The translations under genes were made by a program, and so were the position numbers. A DNA stretch of 64,000 bases from Hyphomicrobiaceae bacterium (GTDB lineage: Bacteria > Pseudomonadota > Alphaproteobacteria > Rhizobiales > Hyphomicrobiaceae): contig JAEUMD010000001.1 of assembly GCA_016793635.1 (NCBI GenBank), positions 62,001-126,000 on the forward strand, read 5' to 3'. The notes below the pieces were generated by a model that was given only the letters and a program-made list of their open reading frames with translations, was not told the DNA's origin and did not search any database. This document shows positions 24,601-33,710 of this stretch, piece after piece; the stretch's first letter is position 1, and each line of letters opens with the position of its first letter.

Positions 24601-25875
24601 ATGGCGGTGATGCTGCAGGCGGCACTCGGGGTCGTACTCATTCCGATCGCCGTGTGGGCGATGTCGGAGGATCGCCGTCACCTGTCGGCCCGCCGCTATG
24701 GCGCGATCATCGCCGGAACCCTCGCGGTCCAGCTCGTGCTGGCGCTGGTACTTCTCAAGCTGCCGGCCGCGCGGGCGATGTTCGCGGCGCTGGGCGACGG
24801 TGTGCTGGCCCTCCAGCGCGCGACGGAGGAAGGCGCCCGCCTCGTCTTCGGCTATCTCGCCGGCGGGCCCGCGCCGTTCGAGCCAGCGGCTCCGGAGCAC
24901 GGCTTCATCATCGCGTTTCGTGTGCTGCCGATCATCCTGGTGCTCAGTGCGCTGGTGCGTCTGCTCTACTTCTGGGGCGTGCTTCAAGCGGTGGTGCGCG
25001 GGTTTGCATTCGTGTTGCGGCGCCTGCTCGGCATCGGCGGGCCATTGGCGACGGTCTCAGCGGCCTCGCTGTTCCTCGGGCTCGTCGAGGCGCCGCTGCT
25101 GATCCGCCCTTACCTCGGCCAACTTGGACGCGGGGCGCTGTTCGCCATGATGGTCGTCGTCATGTCGACCATCGCCGGGACGGTGATGGCGCTCTATGCG
25201 ACGCTGCTGGCGCCGCACCTGCCGGGGGCTGCGGGGCACCTGCTCGCGGCGTCGCTCATGAACATCCCGGGCGGCCTGATGCTGGCGCGGCTGGCGGTGC
25301 CGGAAGGCTTCATGGGGGGAGGGCCGGAAACGGCCGAGATCGTACTCGAAAGTCCACCCCGTACGTCCATCGACGCCATCACGCAGGGCACGCTGGACGG
25401 GGTTCAGCTCGTGGTCGCTGTCGCCGCCATGCTGATCGTCTTCATCGCGCTGGTGACGCTCGCCAACACGATCCTCGGCGCGGTTGCCGCGCCATTTGGG
25501 CTGTCGCTCTCGCTCCAGCAGATGCTCGGCTGGATTGCCGCTCCGCTTGCGTGGCTCATCGGAATTCCGTGGGAGGAGGCGGGCAAGGCGGGCCAACTGC
25601 TCGGCGAGCGTCTCGTATTGAACGAGCTGATCGCCTACCTCGACCTGTCGCGGCTCGGGCCGGAGGCCCTTTCCGACAGATCGCGCCTCATCATGACCTA
25701 TGCACTGTGCGGGTTCGCCAATCTCGGCTCACTCGGCATCATGCTCGGCGGTCTCACCGCCATGCTGCCGGAGCGGCGCGAGGAAATTCTTGAGCTTGCG
25801 CCCCGGTCCGTGCTTGTCGGATTTCTCACGACGCTGCTGTCCGGCGCACTGATCGGGCTCATCACTCCCCCATAG
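24601..25875 (+). CDS. Concentrative nucleoside transporter (NupC/CNT family)
   Basis: Inner-membrane cation-coupled nucleoside importer. The 424-residue protein has the CNT layout: two or three N-terminal helices, then the transport core with GLVEAPLLIRPYL (about 159-172), the MSTIAGTVMALY segment, IPGGLMLARL, and the family-defining ERLVLNELIAYLDL and MTYALCGFANLGSLGIMLG near the C-terminus. Length is standard (400-425). The start ATG follows a GGGGGC stretch; an earlier frame extension is not needed. It stands alone on the plus strand, without nucleoside catabolic genes nearby. Nucleoside specificity cannot be told. Confidence 0.93.
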   Translation: MAVMLQAALGVVLIPIAVWAMSEDRRHLSARRYGAIIAGTLAVQLVLALVLLKLPAARAMFAALGDGVLALQRATEEGARLVFGYLAGGPAPFEPAAPEHGFIIAFRVLPIILVLSALVRLLYFWGVLQAVVRGFAFVLRRLLGIGGPLATVSAASLFLGLVEAPLLIRPYLGQLGRGALFAMMVVVMSTIAGTVMALYATLLAPHLPGAAGHLLAASLMNIPGGLMLARLAVPEGFMGGGPETAEIVLESPPRTSIDAITQGTLDGVQLVVAVAAMLIVFIALVTLANTILGAVAAPFGLSLSLQQMLGWIAAPLAWLIGIPWEEAGKAGQLLGERLVLNELIAYLDLSRLGPEALSDRSRLIMTYALCGFANLGSLGIMLGGLTAMLPERREEILELAPRSVLVGFLTTLLSGALIGLITPP

Positions 25876-25983
25876 TCATCTGACTTACTGAGGACACAGG
25901 TTGCCGCGGGTTTTCCCCGCGATTGTGGCGGCATGCCGAATTGTGGTCAGCATGCGGCCACCCGAATCATGCAGATTCAACCT

Positions 25984-26811
25984 ATGAGTGAGTCTGTAGT
26001 GCGATGTGCAACTCGTTCGTCGGTGGCGTTGGCGCTGGCGGGCGTGATCACGGCGGGCACCTTGCTGCACGCTGCAGTGTCCGAGGCGGCGTCCTTCGTC
26101 GCGGGCGATATTTTTGGTGGCACGGGCCGTCAAGGCGACGGCTCGCCCGGCCTCCGTCCTGCCGAACGCGGCGGGGAGGCCCGCGGCGACGAGGTCGTCA
26201 TCCGGCCCGCGATCCGCGGCGCGGCGCGGGTGATCGACGGCGATACCATTGAAATTGAAGGCCGTCGCATCCGCCTCGAGGGCATCGACGCGCCCGAGGC
26301 CAGCCAGACCTGCACCCGCCGCTTCTTCCTCGGCACATGGCGCTGCGGCGCTTCTGCCGCCAAGATGTTGACGGACATGGTCGCGGGGCGTCAGGTCGCC
26401 TGCGAGAGCCACGGCAACGACAAGTACGGCCGTATGCTCGCCATCTGCTTTGCCGACGGACAGGATATCAATGCGCGCATGGTGCGCGCCGGCCTCGCGT
26501 GGGCCTTCGTCAAGTATTCGAGCACCTATGTCGCCGTCGAACAGGAGGCGCGGGCGGCGCGTCGCGGCATCTTTGCGACGGATAACGAGCCGGCCTGGGA
26601 TTATCGCGCGCACCGGTGGGCGGGTGCGGAACAGCAAGCACCATCGGGGTGTGCCATCAAGGGCAACTCCACCCGTCACGGACACATCTATCACATGCCG
26701 TGGAGCCCCTGGTACAACCGCGTGAGCATCGACACGGCCCGTGGCGACCGCTGGTTCTGCACGGAATCGGAGGCCATCGCGGCTGGCTGGCGACCCGCCC
26801 ACGGCTCGTGA
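25984..26811 (+). CDS. Exported thermonuclease-like (SNase) protein with C-terminal Cys/His domain
   Basis: A 275-residue secreted nuclease-fold protein. The chosen ATG gives a good signal peptide (RSSVALALAGVITAGTLLHAAVSEAAS); two in-frame ATGs further upstream are possible. The SNase domain covers about residues 75-190, with RVIDGDTIEIEGRRIRLEGI, DAPEASQTC and HGNDKYGRMLAIC; the catalytic arginines and aspartates of the family are in these stretches. The last 50 residues (CAIKGNSTRHGHIYHMPW, then RWFCTESEAIAAGWRP) form a separate module resembling the 'sunset' domain seen after nucleases. Substrate is inferred to be DNA or RNA outside the cytoplasm. Confidence 0.88.
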   Translation: MSESVVRCATRSSVALALAGVITAGTLLHAAVSEAASFVAGDIFGGTGRQGDGSPGLRPAERGGEARGDEVVIRPAIRGAARVIDGDTIEIEGRRIRLEGIDAPEASQTCTRRFFLGTWRCGASAAKMLTDMVAGRQVACESHGNDKYGRMLAICFADGQDINARMVRAGLAWAFVKYSSTYVAVEQEARAARRGIFATDNEPAWDYRAHRWAGAEQQAPSGCAIKGNSTRHGHIYHMPWSPWYNRVSIDTARGDRWFCTESEAIAAGWRPAHGS

Positions 26812-26974
26812 GTTGCCTCCCCCCGGCCCCGAGAAGAGTCTCGTGCCCATATGAATTGGCGTGAAGCCTCAAAGGCTTCCGCCTCTCCGGCCTCTCCGGG
26901 CCGGTTGGCTCGACCTTGATCGCAAATTTCGTTATAATGTGTCCCACAAAAACTGGATCCGGGAGAACAAGGTG

Positions 26975-27820
26975 ATGGCTTGTAAGACCAGCGCCGGGTG
27001 TCGTTTGCTTGCCGCGGCTATTGCGCTCGCTGCGGGCGTCGCCGGTTTCGTCGCCCCTTCGGCGCCGGTCGCCCTGGCCGCCGGAATGAGCACCTGGGAC
27101 GGGTTGCGCCCTGAAGTGTTCGGCACGCGCCGCATCGATAGCGGCCTCGGCGTGGTCACACTGAAGGCTCCGTTCCGTCCCGAGGATCAGCGCGCCGTGC
27201 CGGTCGGTATCGAAGCGCGCTTCATCGATGGCCGCACCGTCAAGTCCGTGACGCTGATCGTCGACGAGAACCCATCGCCGGTCGCTGCGGTCTTCACACT
27301 CGCGACCGAGAAAAATCAGGTCGCTCTCAAGACCAACATCCGGCTCAATCAGGAGACGCACGTCCGCGCGATCGTCGAGGCGAGCGACGGCAAGCTCTAC
27401 ATGGTGTCGCAGCTCGTGCGCTTCGCCGGCGGCCAGGCGGCCTGCGCGGCGCCGCCGACCGGCAATCCGGAGGAAATCGCCGCCAACATGGGCAAGATGC
27501 AGGTGGCGAACGTTCCGGTCGAGGCCAACGCATCGAGCATCGCCAGCCGCGTTCGGCTCAAGATCAGCCATCCGAACCATTCCGGTATGGCGCTCGACCA
27601 GCAGTCGCTGCTCTACATTCCCCTGCGCATGATCACGAACCTCGAGGTGAGCCAGGGCGGCAACAAGCTGTTCGACATGGCGGGCTCGATCTCGCTCTCC
27701 GAGAACCCGGCGTTCGAATTCGATGTCGATCTGACGGGCGAGCATCGCATCGTCGCAAAGCTCAAAGACAGCGACGGAGCGGAATGGTCGCGTGAGCTCG
27801 CACTTCCGGCAGGAAGCTAA
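26975..27820 (+). CDS. Quinoprotein dehydrogenase-associated SoxYZ-like carrier
   Basis: A 281-residue periplasmic protein that fuses a SoxY-like half to a SoxZ-like half. A signal peptide (LLAAAIALAAGVAGFVAPSAPVALAAG) is followed by the SoxY-like half to about residue 160, ending with FAGGQAACAAPPTG; the single Cys is at the place where SoxY carries its substrate cysteine, though the GGCG ending is altered. The SoxZ-like half (about 175-281) contains RVRLKISHPNHSGMA. The family is normally encoded near PQQ alcohol dehydrogenases, none of which is in the window. ATG chosen for GGGAG and a proper signal peptide. Its cargo is unknown. Confidence 0.88.
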   Translation: MACKTSAGCRLLAAAIALAAGVAGFVAPSAPVALAAGMSTWDGLRPEVFGTRRIDSGLGVVTLKAPFRPEDQRAVPVGIEARFIDGRTVKSVTLIVDENPSPVAAVFTLATEKNQVALKTNIRLNQETHVRAIVEASDGKLYMVSQLVRFAGGQAACAAPPTGNPEEIAANMGKMQVANVPVEANASSIASRVRLKISHPNHSGMALDQQSLLYIPLRMITNLEVSQGGNKLFDMAGSISLSENPAFEFDVDLTGEHRIVAKLKDSDGAEWSRELALPAGS

Positions 27821-27991
27821 AGCGATAAGTCCGCTCTCCAAACTCGCGAGGGCTCGTTCTCGCGATAGCCAAAGTTGTCAGTGGTCCATGCGAGCCGCGC
27901 GCGTCATGTTCGAGATGGCGGTGCGGCTCGTATCTTTTCGGGGGCCGCGCGACACGCGGAACCTGAGTACCAGCGGTCGCTCCGACGAACG

Positions 27992-29113
27992 CTATCGCCG
28001 CGGCGCGGGGCCGACCGGCCGGTCGATCGTCGAGCTCTTGATGATGGCGTAGATCGGTCGCCCGGGCGCGAGCGCGAGGCGGCGGACGGCGCGATGCGTG
28101 ACGCGCGCCAGGAGCGTGGTGCCGCCGCAGGCGAGCTGCACGTCGACGAATGCACCGGTATCCTCGCGCATGGCCATCACGACCCCCGCGACGATGTTGT
28201 TGGCGCTGAGGTCTCCCGGCATTTCGCTCGCGAGGATCACGTCGCGCGCGCGGATTCTGAGCCGGAACTCCGATCCGACAGGCAGATCGAGTAGCGGTAC
28301 GGCGAGTTGACCGCCGTCGAAGGTGAGGTCGGTCAGTTGATCGCGCGTGTCGTGGCCGGCGATCCGGCAATCGACGAGGGCGCCGGCTTCGAAGCGGCCT
28401 GTCAGTGGAAAGAGATCGAGCCGCGACATCATCTCCGCAAGTGGGCCGGAATCGACTCGCCGTCCTTCGGATACGAGCAGGATGCGGTCCGCTAGCGCGG
28501 CCACCTCGTCGATCGAGTGGGTGACGTAGACGACCGGTATCGCGAAGGACTGCGGCAGCCGCTCGATATAGGGGAGGATGTCGCGCTTACGGCGGCCGTC
28601 GATCGAGGCGAGCGGCTCGTCCATCAGCACGAGCCGCGGCCGTGTGAGCAACGTGCGACCGAGCGCGACGCGCTGGCGCTCGCCACCGGAGAGCGTCGCC
28701 GTATGTCGCTTCAGCAGCGGTTCGAGATCGAGCGCCTCGACGACGGCGGCTGTGTCGAGCCTTCCGTCGCGGGTGCGCGAGCGGCGCTCGGCGTAGGCGA
28801 GGTTGCCGGCGACGTCGAGGTTCGGGAACAGCCTCGCGTCCTGGAAGACGACGCCGATGCCGCGCGCGTGCGGCGGTACGAAGCCCTTGCCGTCACGCCT
28901 TTGCAGGGTTGTCCCGGCGAGGTGGACCTCGCCCTCGGCGCGTGCCTCCAGGCCGGCGAGGATGCGCAGCAGCGTGCTCTTGCCGCTGCCCGAATGGCCG
29001 AACAGCGCAGTGATGCCCGCGAGTGGAACCTCGTCGGCGACGTCGAGTGTGAACGCGCCGAATGAGAGGCGCACGTCGAAGGCCAGCGTTTGCTCGGTTT
29101 GCTCAGCGTGCAT
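27992..29113 (-). CDS. modC: Molybdate ABC transporter ATP-binding protein ModC
   Basis: ATPase of the molybdate importer. The 373-residue protein has Walker A GHSGSGKST (about 39-47), signature LSGGERQRVALGR, Walker B LVLMDEPLAS and the switch histidine in VTHSIDEV, followed by a C-terminal TOBE domain (about 300-365) that binds molybdate in this family. It overlaps the modB gene by eleven bases, so translation of the two is coupled. Molybdate supply would serve molybdopterin enzymes such as nitrate reductase or formate dehydrogenase, none of which is in the window. Confidence 0.94.
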   Translation of the reverse strand: MHAEQTEQTLAFDVRLSFGAFTLDVADEVPLAGITALFGHSGSGKSTLLRILAGLEARAEGEVHLAGTTLQRRDGKGFVPPHARGIGVVFQDARLFPNLDVAGNLAYAERRSRTRDGRLDTAAVVEALDLEPLLKRHTATLSGGERQRVALGRTLLTRPRLVLMDEPLASIDGRRKRDILPYIERLPQSFAIPVVYVTHSIDEVAALADRILLVSEGRRVDSGPLAEMMSRLDLFPLTGRFEAGALVDCRIAGHDTRDQLTDLTFDGGQLAVPLLDLPVGSEFRLRIRARDVILASEMPGDLSANNIVAGVVMAMREDTGAFVDVQLACGGTTLLARVTHRAVRRLALAPGRPIYAIIKSSTIDRPVGPAPRR

Positions 29114-29801
29114 GGATCGGGAAGCGTCGGTTGACGAGGAAGACGGTCAGCAGGACAGCGAACGAGAAGCCGAGCATGAGGGCGGAGAGCACGTGCGCCT
29201 GTGTGTAGTTGATGGTTTCGACGTGCTCGTAAATTGCGATCGAGATGACCTTGGTTCGCCCGGGAATGTTGCCGCCGACCATCAGCACGACGCCGAATTC
29301 CCCGACCGTGTGGGCGAACGTCAGCACGCCTGCCGTGACGTAGCCGCGCAGTGCGAGCGGCGATGCGACGGAGAAGAAGGCATCGAGCGGGGAAGCGCCG
29401 AGTGTGGCTGCCGCCTCGAGTGGTGAGCGACCGACCGCGTCGAAGGCGGCTTGCAGCGGCTGTACGGTGAAGGGTAGCGAGTAGACGATGGACGCCGCGA
29501 CAAGGCCGATGAAGGAGAACGCCAGCGTCGAGCCGGTGGCGTCGCGCCACAATGCTCCGAGCGGTGCTGTCGGACTCATCAGGATCAGCAGGTAGAAGCC
29601 GATCACGGTCGGCGGAAGCACCAGAGGCAGGGCCGTGATCGCTTCGACGAACGGCTTCGCGCGTGAGCGGGTGAAGGCGAGCCACCATGCGAGCGGTGTG
29701 CCCAAGACGAGCAGGATCAGCGTTGTCGTCGCAGCGAGCGCCACCGTCAGCCGGACGGGGCCGAAATCGACGCGGGCCAGGGCTGCCGCCGCTTCGATCA
29801 T
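29103..29801 (-). CDS. modB: Molybdate ABC transporter permease ModB
   Basis: Inner-membrane channel subunit of the molybdate importer, 232 residues with five or six helices. The EAA loop is visible as EAAATLGASPLDAFFSVASPLALRG (read as EAAATLG, then SPLALRG, about residues 140-160), where ModC docks. PLVLPPTVIGFYLL near residues 65-78 is a ModB hallmark. Starts three bases after the modA stop codon, so modA, modB and modC are one operon on the minus strand. Confidence 0.94.
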   Translation of the reverse strand: MIEAAAALARVDFGPVRLTVALAATTTLILLVLGTPLAWWLAFTRSRAKPFVEAITALPLVLPPTVIGFYLLILMSPTAPLGALWRDATGSTLAFSFIGLVAASIVYSLPFTVQPLQAAFDAVGRSPLEAAATLGASPLDAFFSVASPLALRGYVTAGVLTFAHTVGEFGVVLMVGGNIPGRTKVISIAIYEHVETINYTQAHVLSALMLGFSFAVLLTVFLVNRRFPIHAR

Positions 29802-29804
29802 GAT

Positions 29805-30632
29805 TCAGTCTCCGCCGCCGTAGCCGTGCGCGGTGATCACCTCGCGTGCTTCGGCGGACTTGAGAAATTCAAGGAATGCACGTGCCGCCGCGTTCGTCTC
29901 GGCCGGCGCCAGCAGCACGGCGTCCTGGCGGATCGGATCATGCAGACCTTCAGGAACCTGCCACGTGCTGCCGAACGCCTTCTCCTCGCTTCCGGAGCGC
30001 TTCAATGCGGAGAGAGCGACGAAGCCAATCTCCGCGTTGCCCGTCGCGACCAGCGCGTGCGTTTGTCCGATATTCTTGCCGAAGACCAGCTTGCCCTCGA
30101 CCGCGTCCCAGAGGCCGAGTTTCTCGAGTGTCTGCTTCGCTGCATGCCCGTAAGGCGCCAGTGCCGGGTCGGCAATGGCGATGGCGCGAATGTCGGCCGC
30201 TTCGAGTGCGGCTTTGCCCTCGCCCGTGATGCGCGCAGGATCTGCGCTCCACAGCGCAAGAATGCCGACCGCATAGGTGAAGCGGCTGCCGCGCACCGCA
30301 ACACCCTCGTTTTCCATCGCCGCGGGGCGCTCGCTGTCGGCGGAGAGGAAGACGTCGAAGGGCGCACCAGCTTTGATTTGCGCAGATAGAGAGCCGGTCG
30401 CACCGGTCGAGACGACGACCTCGTGGCCTGTCTTCTCCTTGAAGGCGGCGGCGATCCGCGCGACGGGCTCAATGAAATTGGTCGCGACCGCTGCGCGAAC
30501 CGTTTCCGCCTTGGCGGCAGGGGCAGACGCAAGCGTCGCGAACGACATCAGCGCCGCGAGGGTGATGGCGACCATCGACGATGCGAGAGCCTTGCCGGTA
30601 CCATCGACCGTTCGACGCGTTCCGCAGGGCAT
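29805..30632 (-). CDS. modA: Periplasmic molybdate-binding protein ModA
   Basis: Substrate-binding protein of the molybdate importer, 275 residues. A signal peptide (MVAITLAALMSFATLASAPAAKAE) has a basic N-region of about 18 residues that may be overlong. The mature protein has the ModA pattern VRAAVATNFIEPVARIAAAF, VVVSTGATGSLSAQIKAGAPFDVFLSAD, FGKNIGQTHALVATGNAEIGFVALS and the C-terminal AAARAFLEFLKS. Tungstate is an alternative substrate. First gene of the operon; the promoter lies in the 176 bp between it and the divergent ligase gene, where I see no clear ModE box. Confidence 0.94.
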   Translation of the reverse strand: MPCGTRRTVDGTGKALASSMVAITLAALMSFATLASAPAAKAETVRAAVATNFIEPVARIAAAFKEKTGHEVVVSTGATGSLSAQIKAGAPFDVFLSADSERPAAMENEGVAVRGSRFTYAVGILALWSADPARITGEGKAALEAADIRAIAIADPALAPYGHAAKQTLEKLGLWDAVEGKLVFGKNIGQTHALVATGNAEIGFVALSALKRSGSEEKAFGSTWQVPEGLHDPIRQDAVLLAPAETNAAARAFLEFLKSAEAREVITAHGYGGGD

Positions 30633-30808
30633 GAACAGATCCCCTCGTCTCCGTCGTTCGATTGGTATGGCTGTACATATCGCGGTGTCAAGCGGAGACG
30701 GGCCTCCTCCCGCGGGTGCGCGCGTCCGTCGCAGGAGATGCGGGCGGCGAGCCGGGCTGTGTCAGTGACACCCTGGCCGAGATGCCGGCACTGTGGCAGC
30801 TTCTACGC

Positions 30809-31960
30809 ATGACGAGCCCTGGCGCGATCGATCGTAACGCACCGACATTCACCTTCGGCATCGAGGAGGAGTACCACCTCGTCGATCTCAAGACGCGCGA
30901 CCTCGCTTCCGCTCCGCCCGAGCTGATGACGGCGTGCGAGGATGTCCTCGGCAAGCAGGTGTCGCCCGAATTTCTACGCAGCCAGATCGAGATCGGCACC
31001 AAGGTTTGCACATCGTTTCCCGAGGCGCGTGCCGAGCTCGTGCGGCTGCGCGGCGCGGTGGCCCGCGAGGCGCGCGCGTTCGGCCTCGCACCGATCGCCG
31101 CATCGACGCATCCGTTCGCCCGCAAGTCGAGCCTGCAGACGACACCGAAGGCCCGCTATCAGGCGCTGGCCCGCGATTTCGGCGGTATCGGGCGGCGCCT
31201 CGCCATCTGCGGGATGCACGTTCACGTGGCGATCGAGAATGCGGATGTGCGCATCGACCTGATGAACCAGGTCCGCTACTTCCTGCCCCACCTGTTGATG
31301 CTCTCGACCTCCTCGCCCTTCTGGGAGGGGGAGGATACGGGTCTCAAGAGCTATCGCCTGGCGATCTTCCACGAGTTGCCACGCACCGGCCTGCCGCAGT
31401 GGTTCGCCAGCCACGGCGAGTTCCTGCGAACCGTCGACATCCTGGTCCGCAACGGCGTCATCGAGGATGCCACGAAGGTGTGGTGGGACCTGCGTCCCTC
31501 TGTACGTTTTCCGACGCTCGAGATGCGCGTCACCGACGTGTGCACGAGGATCGAGGATGCGCTGTCGATCGCCGCGCTGTTCGTGACGCTGACGCGCATG
31601 CTCTATCGGCTGCGCTGCTCGAACCAGTCGTGGAGAACCTATCCGGCGTTCCTGATCGAGGAGAACCGCTGGCGTGCTCAGCGCTATCCGGTGAGCGAGC
31701 GGCTCTTCGATTTCGGCAAGGGGGAGCTGGTTGCGTTCCCCGAGCTGCTCGAGGAGCTGATCGGGTTGGTGGCGGCGGAGGCAGAGGTTGCGGGCTGCGT
31801 CGCGGAGATCCAGCACGCGCGCCGCATTGTCGCCGACGGCACCAGCGCCGACCGGCAGGTTGCGACGCTCGCGGCGGCGCTCGCCGCAGGTGCGAGCCGC
31901 GAGGAGGCGATGCACGCCGTCGTCGATATGCTCATCGCCGAGACGATGCAGGGCTGCTGA
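30809..31960 (+). CDS. YbdK-type carboxylate-amine ligase (glutamate-cysteine ligase 2 family)
   Basis: ATP-grasp-like ligase of the GCS2 family; E. coli YbdK has weak glutamate-cysteine ligase activity. The 383-residue protein has the family opening FTFGIEEEYHLVD near residues 14-26, GMHVHVAI, FWEGEDTGLKSYR, TLEMRVTD and a C-terminal helical region. The ATG at 30809 is chosen because it starts eight residues before the conserved opening, as in relatives; the frame runs upstream with other starts. Divergent to modA. In actinobacteria related enzymes make other gamma-glutamyl products, so the substrate is open. Confidence 0.88.
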   Translation: MTSPGAIDRNAPTFTFGIEEEYHLVDLKTRDLASAPPELMTACEDVLGKQVSPEFLRSQIEIGTKVCTSFPEARAELVRLRGAVAREARAFGLAPIAASTHPFARKSSLQTTPKARYQALARDFGGIGRRLAICGMHVHVAIENADVRIDLMNQVRYFLPHLLMLSTSSPFWEGEDTGLKSYRLAIFHELPRTGLPQWFASHGEFLRTVDILVRNGVIEDATKVWWDLRPSVRFPTLEMRVTDVCTRIEDALSIAALFVTLTRMLYRLRCSNQSWRTYPAFLIEENRWRAQRYPVSERLFDFGKGELVAFPELLEELIGLVAAEAEVAGCVAEIQHARRIVADGTSADRQVATLAAALAAGASREEAMHAVVDMLIAETMQGC

Positions 31961-32047
31961 GGTTGTTGTCGCGGTTCCGCGCATCGCGCGTTCGCAACGT
32001 TGTGTCGTTGCAACCCGGAGCGGCTCGGGCGCATGGAGCAAGCGACG

Positions 32048-32686
32048 CTACTTGCGATTGAGCTCGGCCTCGATGGTGATGCGGATCTCGTCGGAAATGA
32101 GAGGAATCGAGCGGGTGATGTTGAACTCGCTGCGCAGTATCTGTGTGCGCCCGGAAAAGCCTGAACCGTAGACGCCCGCGTATGTCGGATTGACCTTGGC
32201 CAATGGGTGCTCGCCCGAGAAATTCCATACGACTGAAAGTGTCACCGGCTTGGTCACGCCGTTGAAGGTAAGGTCACCCAGCACGTTGGCCGTCCGCGCG
32301 GTGGTGACGACCACCTCGGTGCTCTTGAACGTGATGACAGGATGCGCTTCGGCATTGAGGTAATCGGGCTTGCGTAGCAGGACGTCGTCGAGTGCCGGAA
32401 TGCCGGTGGCGAGAGACGACATCGGTATGCGCACGTCGACCGTGCTCGTCTCGGGCTTTTCGGGGTCGAACATCACCGTCCCCTCGACACCATGGAAACG
32501 GCCGGACTGGCGCGACATGCCGAGGTGGTCCCAACTGAAGCGGACCTCGGTGTGGTCCTTGTCGAAACCATAGGTCTCGGGCGCGGCGAGCGCGGGAGAA
32601 GCCAAGCCGAACGACATGACGAGAAACGACATGACGAGATATGCCGCCGCCGTCCGGCCAATCCCGTCGAATGCTGTGAGCGCCAT
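32048..32686 (-). CDS. YceI-family periplasmic lipid-binding protein
   Basis: A 212-residue exported protein. The signal peptide (LVMSFLVMSFGLASPALA) is followed by the YceI lipocalin-like domain: DKDHTEVRFSWDHLGMSRQSGRF, IPMSSLATGIPALDDVLLRKPDYLNAEAHP split across strands, and the closing RSEFNITRSIPLISDEIRI. YceI proteins bind polyisoprenoids or other amphiphiles such as ubiquinone-like molecules; the role in the cell is not settled. Length fits the family. It appears monocistronic, with 190 bp free upstream. Confidence 0.9.
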   Translation of the reverse strand: MALTAFDGIGRTAAAYLVMSFLVMSFGLASPALAAPETYGFDKDHTEVRFSWDHLGMSRQSGRFHGVEGTVMFDPEKPETSTVDVRIPMSSLATGIPALDDVLLRKPDYLNAEAHPVITFKSTEVVVTTARTANVLGDLTFNGVTKPVTLSVVWNFSGEHPLAKVNPTYAGVYGSGFSGRTQILRSEFNITRSIPLISDEIRITIEAELNRK

Positions 32687-32875
32687 CAGTCGTCTCCCTT
32701 GGTCCGCGTCGCAGCCAGCCTAGCAATGCACGCTGCAAGCCATCAACCCGTGGCTTAGCACGGGGGCGAAGCGGGAAACGTGACAGTCTCGTAAGGGAAT
32801 ACGGTGCCGGCGCCGCGGTTTTCCACAGCAAGATGCAGGGACGCGCGGCACCGATGAAGGGCCGATGCTGACGGT

Positions 32876-33631
32876 TCAGAGCCCGGCAGACATGCCGCCG
32901 TCGACCATCAGCTCCGATCCAGTGACATAGGTCGAGTCGTCGCTCGCGAAGAACAGCGCCGCGCGGGCGATATCCTCACCCGTGCCGAAACGGCCCATGG
33001 GCGTCTGGTCGAGGAGGGCCTTGCGGAACTGCGGCACCTTCATCACGCGCTCGGTCAGCGCCGTCTCCACGAAGCCCGGCGAGACCGTGTTCACGCGGAT
33101 GTTGAATGGCGCGTACTCGACGGCGAGCGCGCGGGTGAGCGCTGCGACGGCACCCTTCGTCGCCGAATAGGCGGCGAGCTGGCGCAGGCCGCGATGCCCC
33201 ATGATCGAGGCGATGTTGACGAGCGAGCCGGAGCCCGATGCCTTGAGCAACGGGAAACCGTCTCGCGCGATCCTCACCACGCCGTCGAGGTTGACGTCGC
33301 GAATGCGCACCCACTCGGCGTCTGTGAGGTGGCGGAAGTCCGCGCGCACGTTGATGCCGGCATTGTTAACGACGACGTCCGCCTTGCCATGGCGCGTCTC
33401 GATCGTGCGGAAGAGGGCGGTCACGTCCTGCCCGCGCGATACGTCGACCGCCATCGCGGACGCCGCGCCGCCCGTCGAGGCGATCGCGGCGGCCGCAGCC
33501 TCGCCCGCGGCGCCATCGACATCGGCGATGACAACGTGAGCTCCTTCAGCCGCGAAAACACGGGCTATGGCGAAACCGATGCCGCCGCCGGCGCCGGTCA
33601 CGATCGCGATTTTACCGTCGAGCCTTGCCAT
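32876..33631 (-). CDS. Short-chain dehydrogenase/reductase
   Basis: A 251-residue classical SDR. The cofactor-binding TGAGGGIG is at residues 12-19, NNAG at 89-92, and the catalytic Ser142, Tyr155 and Lys159 (YSATK) are all present, followed by PGFVETALTERV. The acidic residue after the second strand (IADVDG) suggests NAD(H) preference. The closest functional families are glucose or 3-oxoacyl reductase-like enzymes, but substrate cannot be deduced. It lies 80 bp downstream of gor on the same strand and may share its transcript. Confidence 0.9.
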   Translation of the reverse strand: MARLDGKIAIVTGAGGGIGFAIARVFAAEGAHVVIADVDGAAGEAAAAAIASTGGAASAMAVDVSRGQDVTALFRTIETRHGKADVVVNNAGINVRADFRHLTDAEWVRIRDVNLDGVVRIARDGFPLLKASGSGSLVNIASIMGHRGLRQLAAYSATKGAVAALTRALAVEYAPFNIRVNTVSPGFVETALTERVMKVPQFRKALLDQTPMGRFGTGEDIARAALFFASDDSTYVTGSELMVDGGMSAGL

Positions 33632-33710
33632 GGTCCCAATGTCCTGCCGTTTGAGTATCGACCGACCTAAGCCGGCGCGGCGCTCGCGGCAAGTCGATCT
33701 TTGGAGAGGG

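Noticed and set aside
30633-30808. Possible ModE box upstream of modA
   Set aside because: ACATATCG and TTGGTAT near 30664-30690 are vaguely dyad-like but do not match the CGNTATAT-type inverted repeat well enough.
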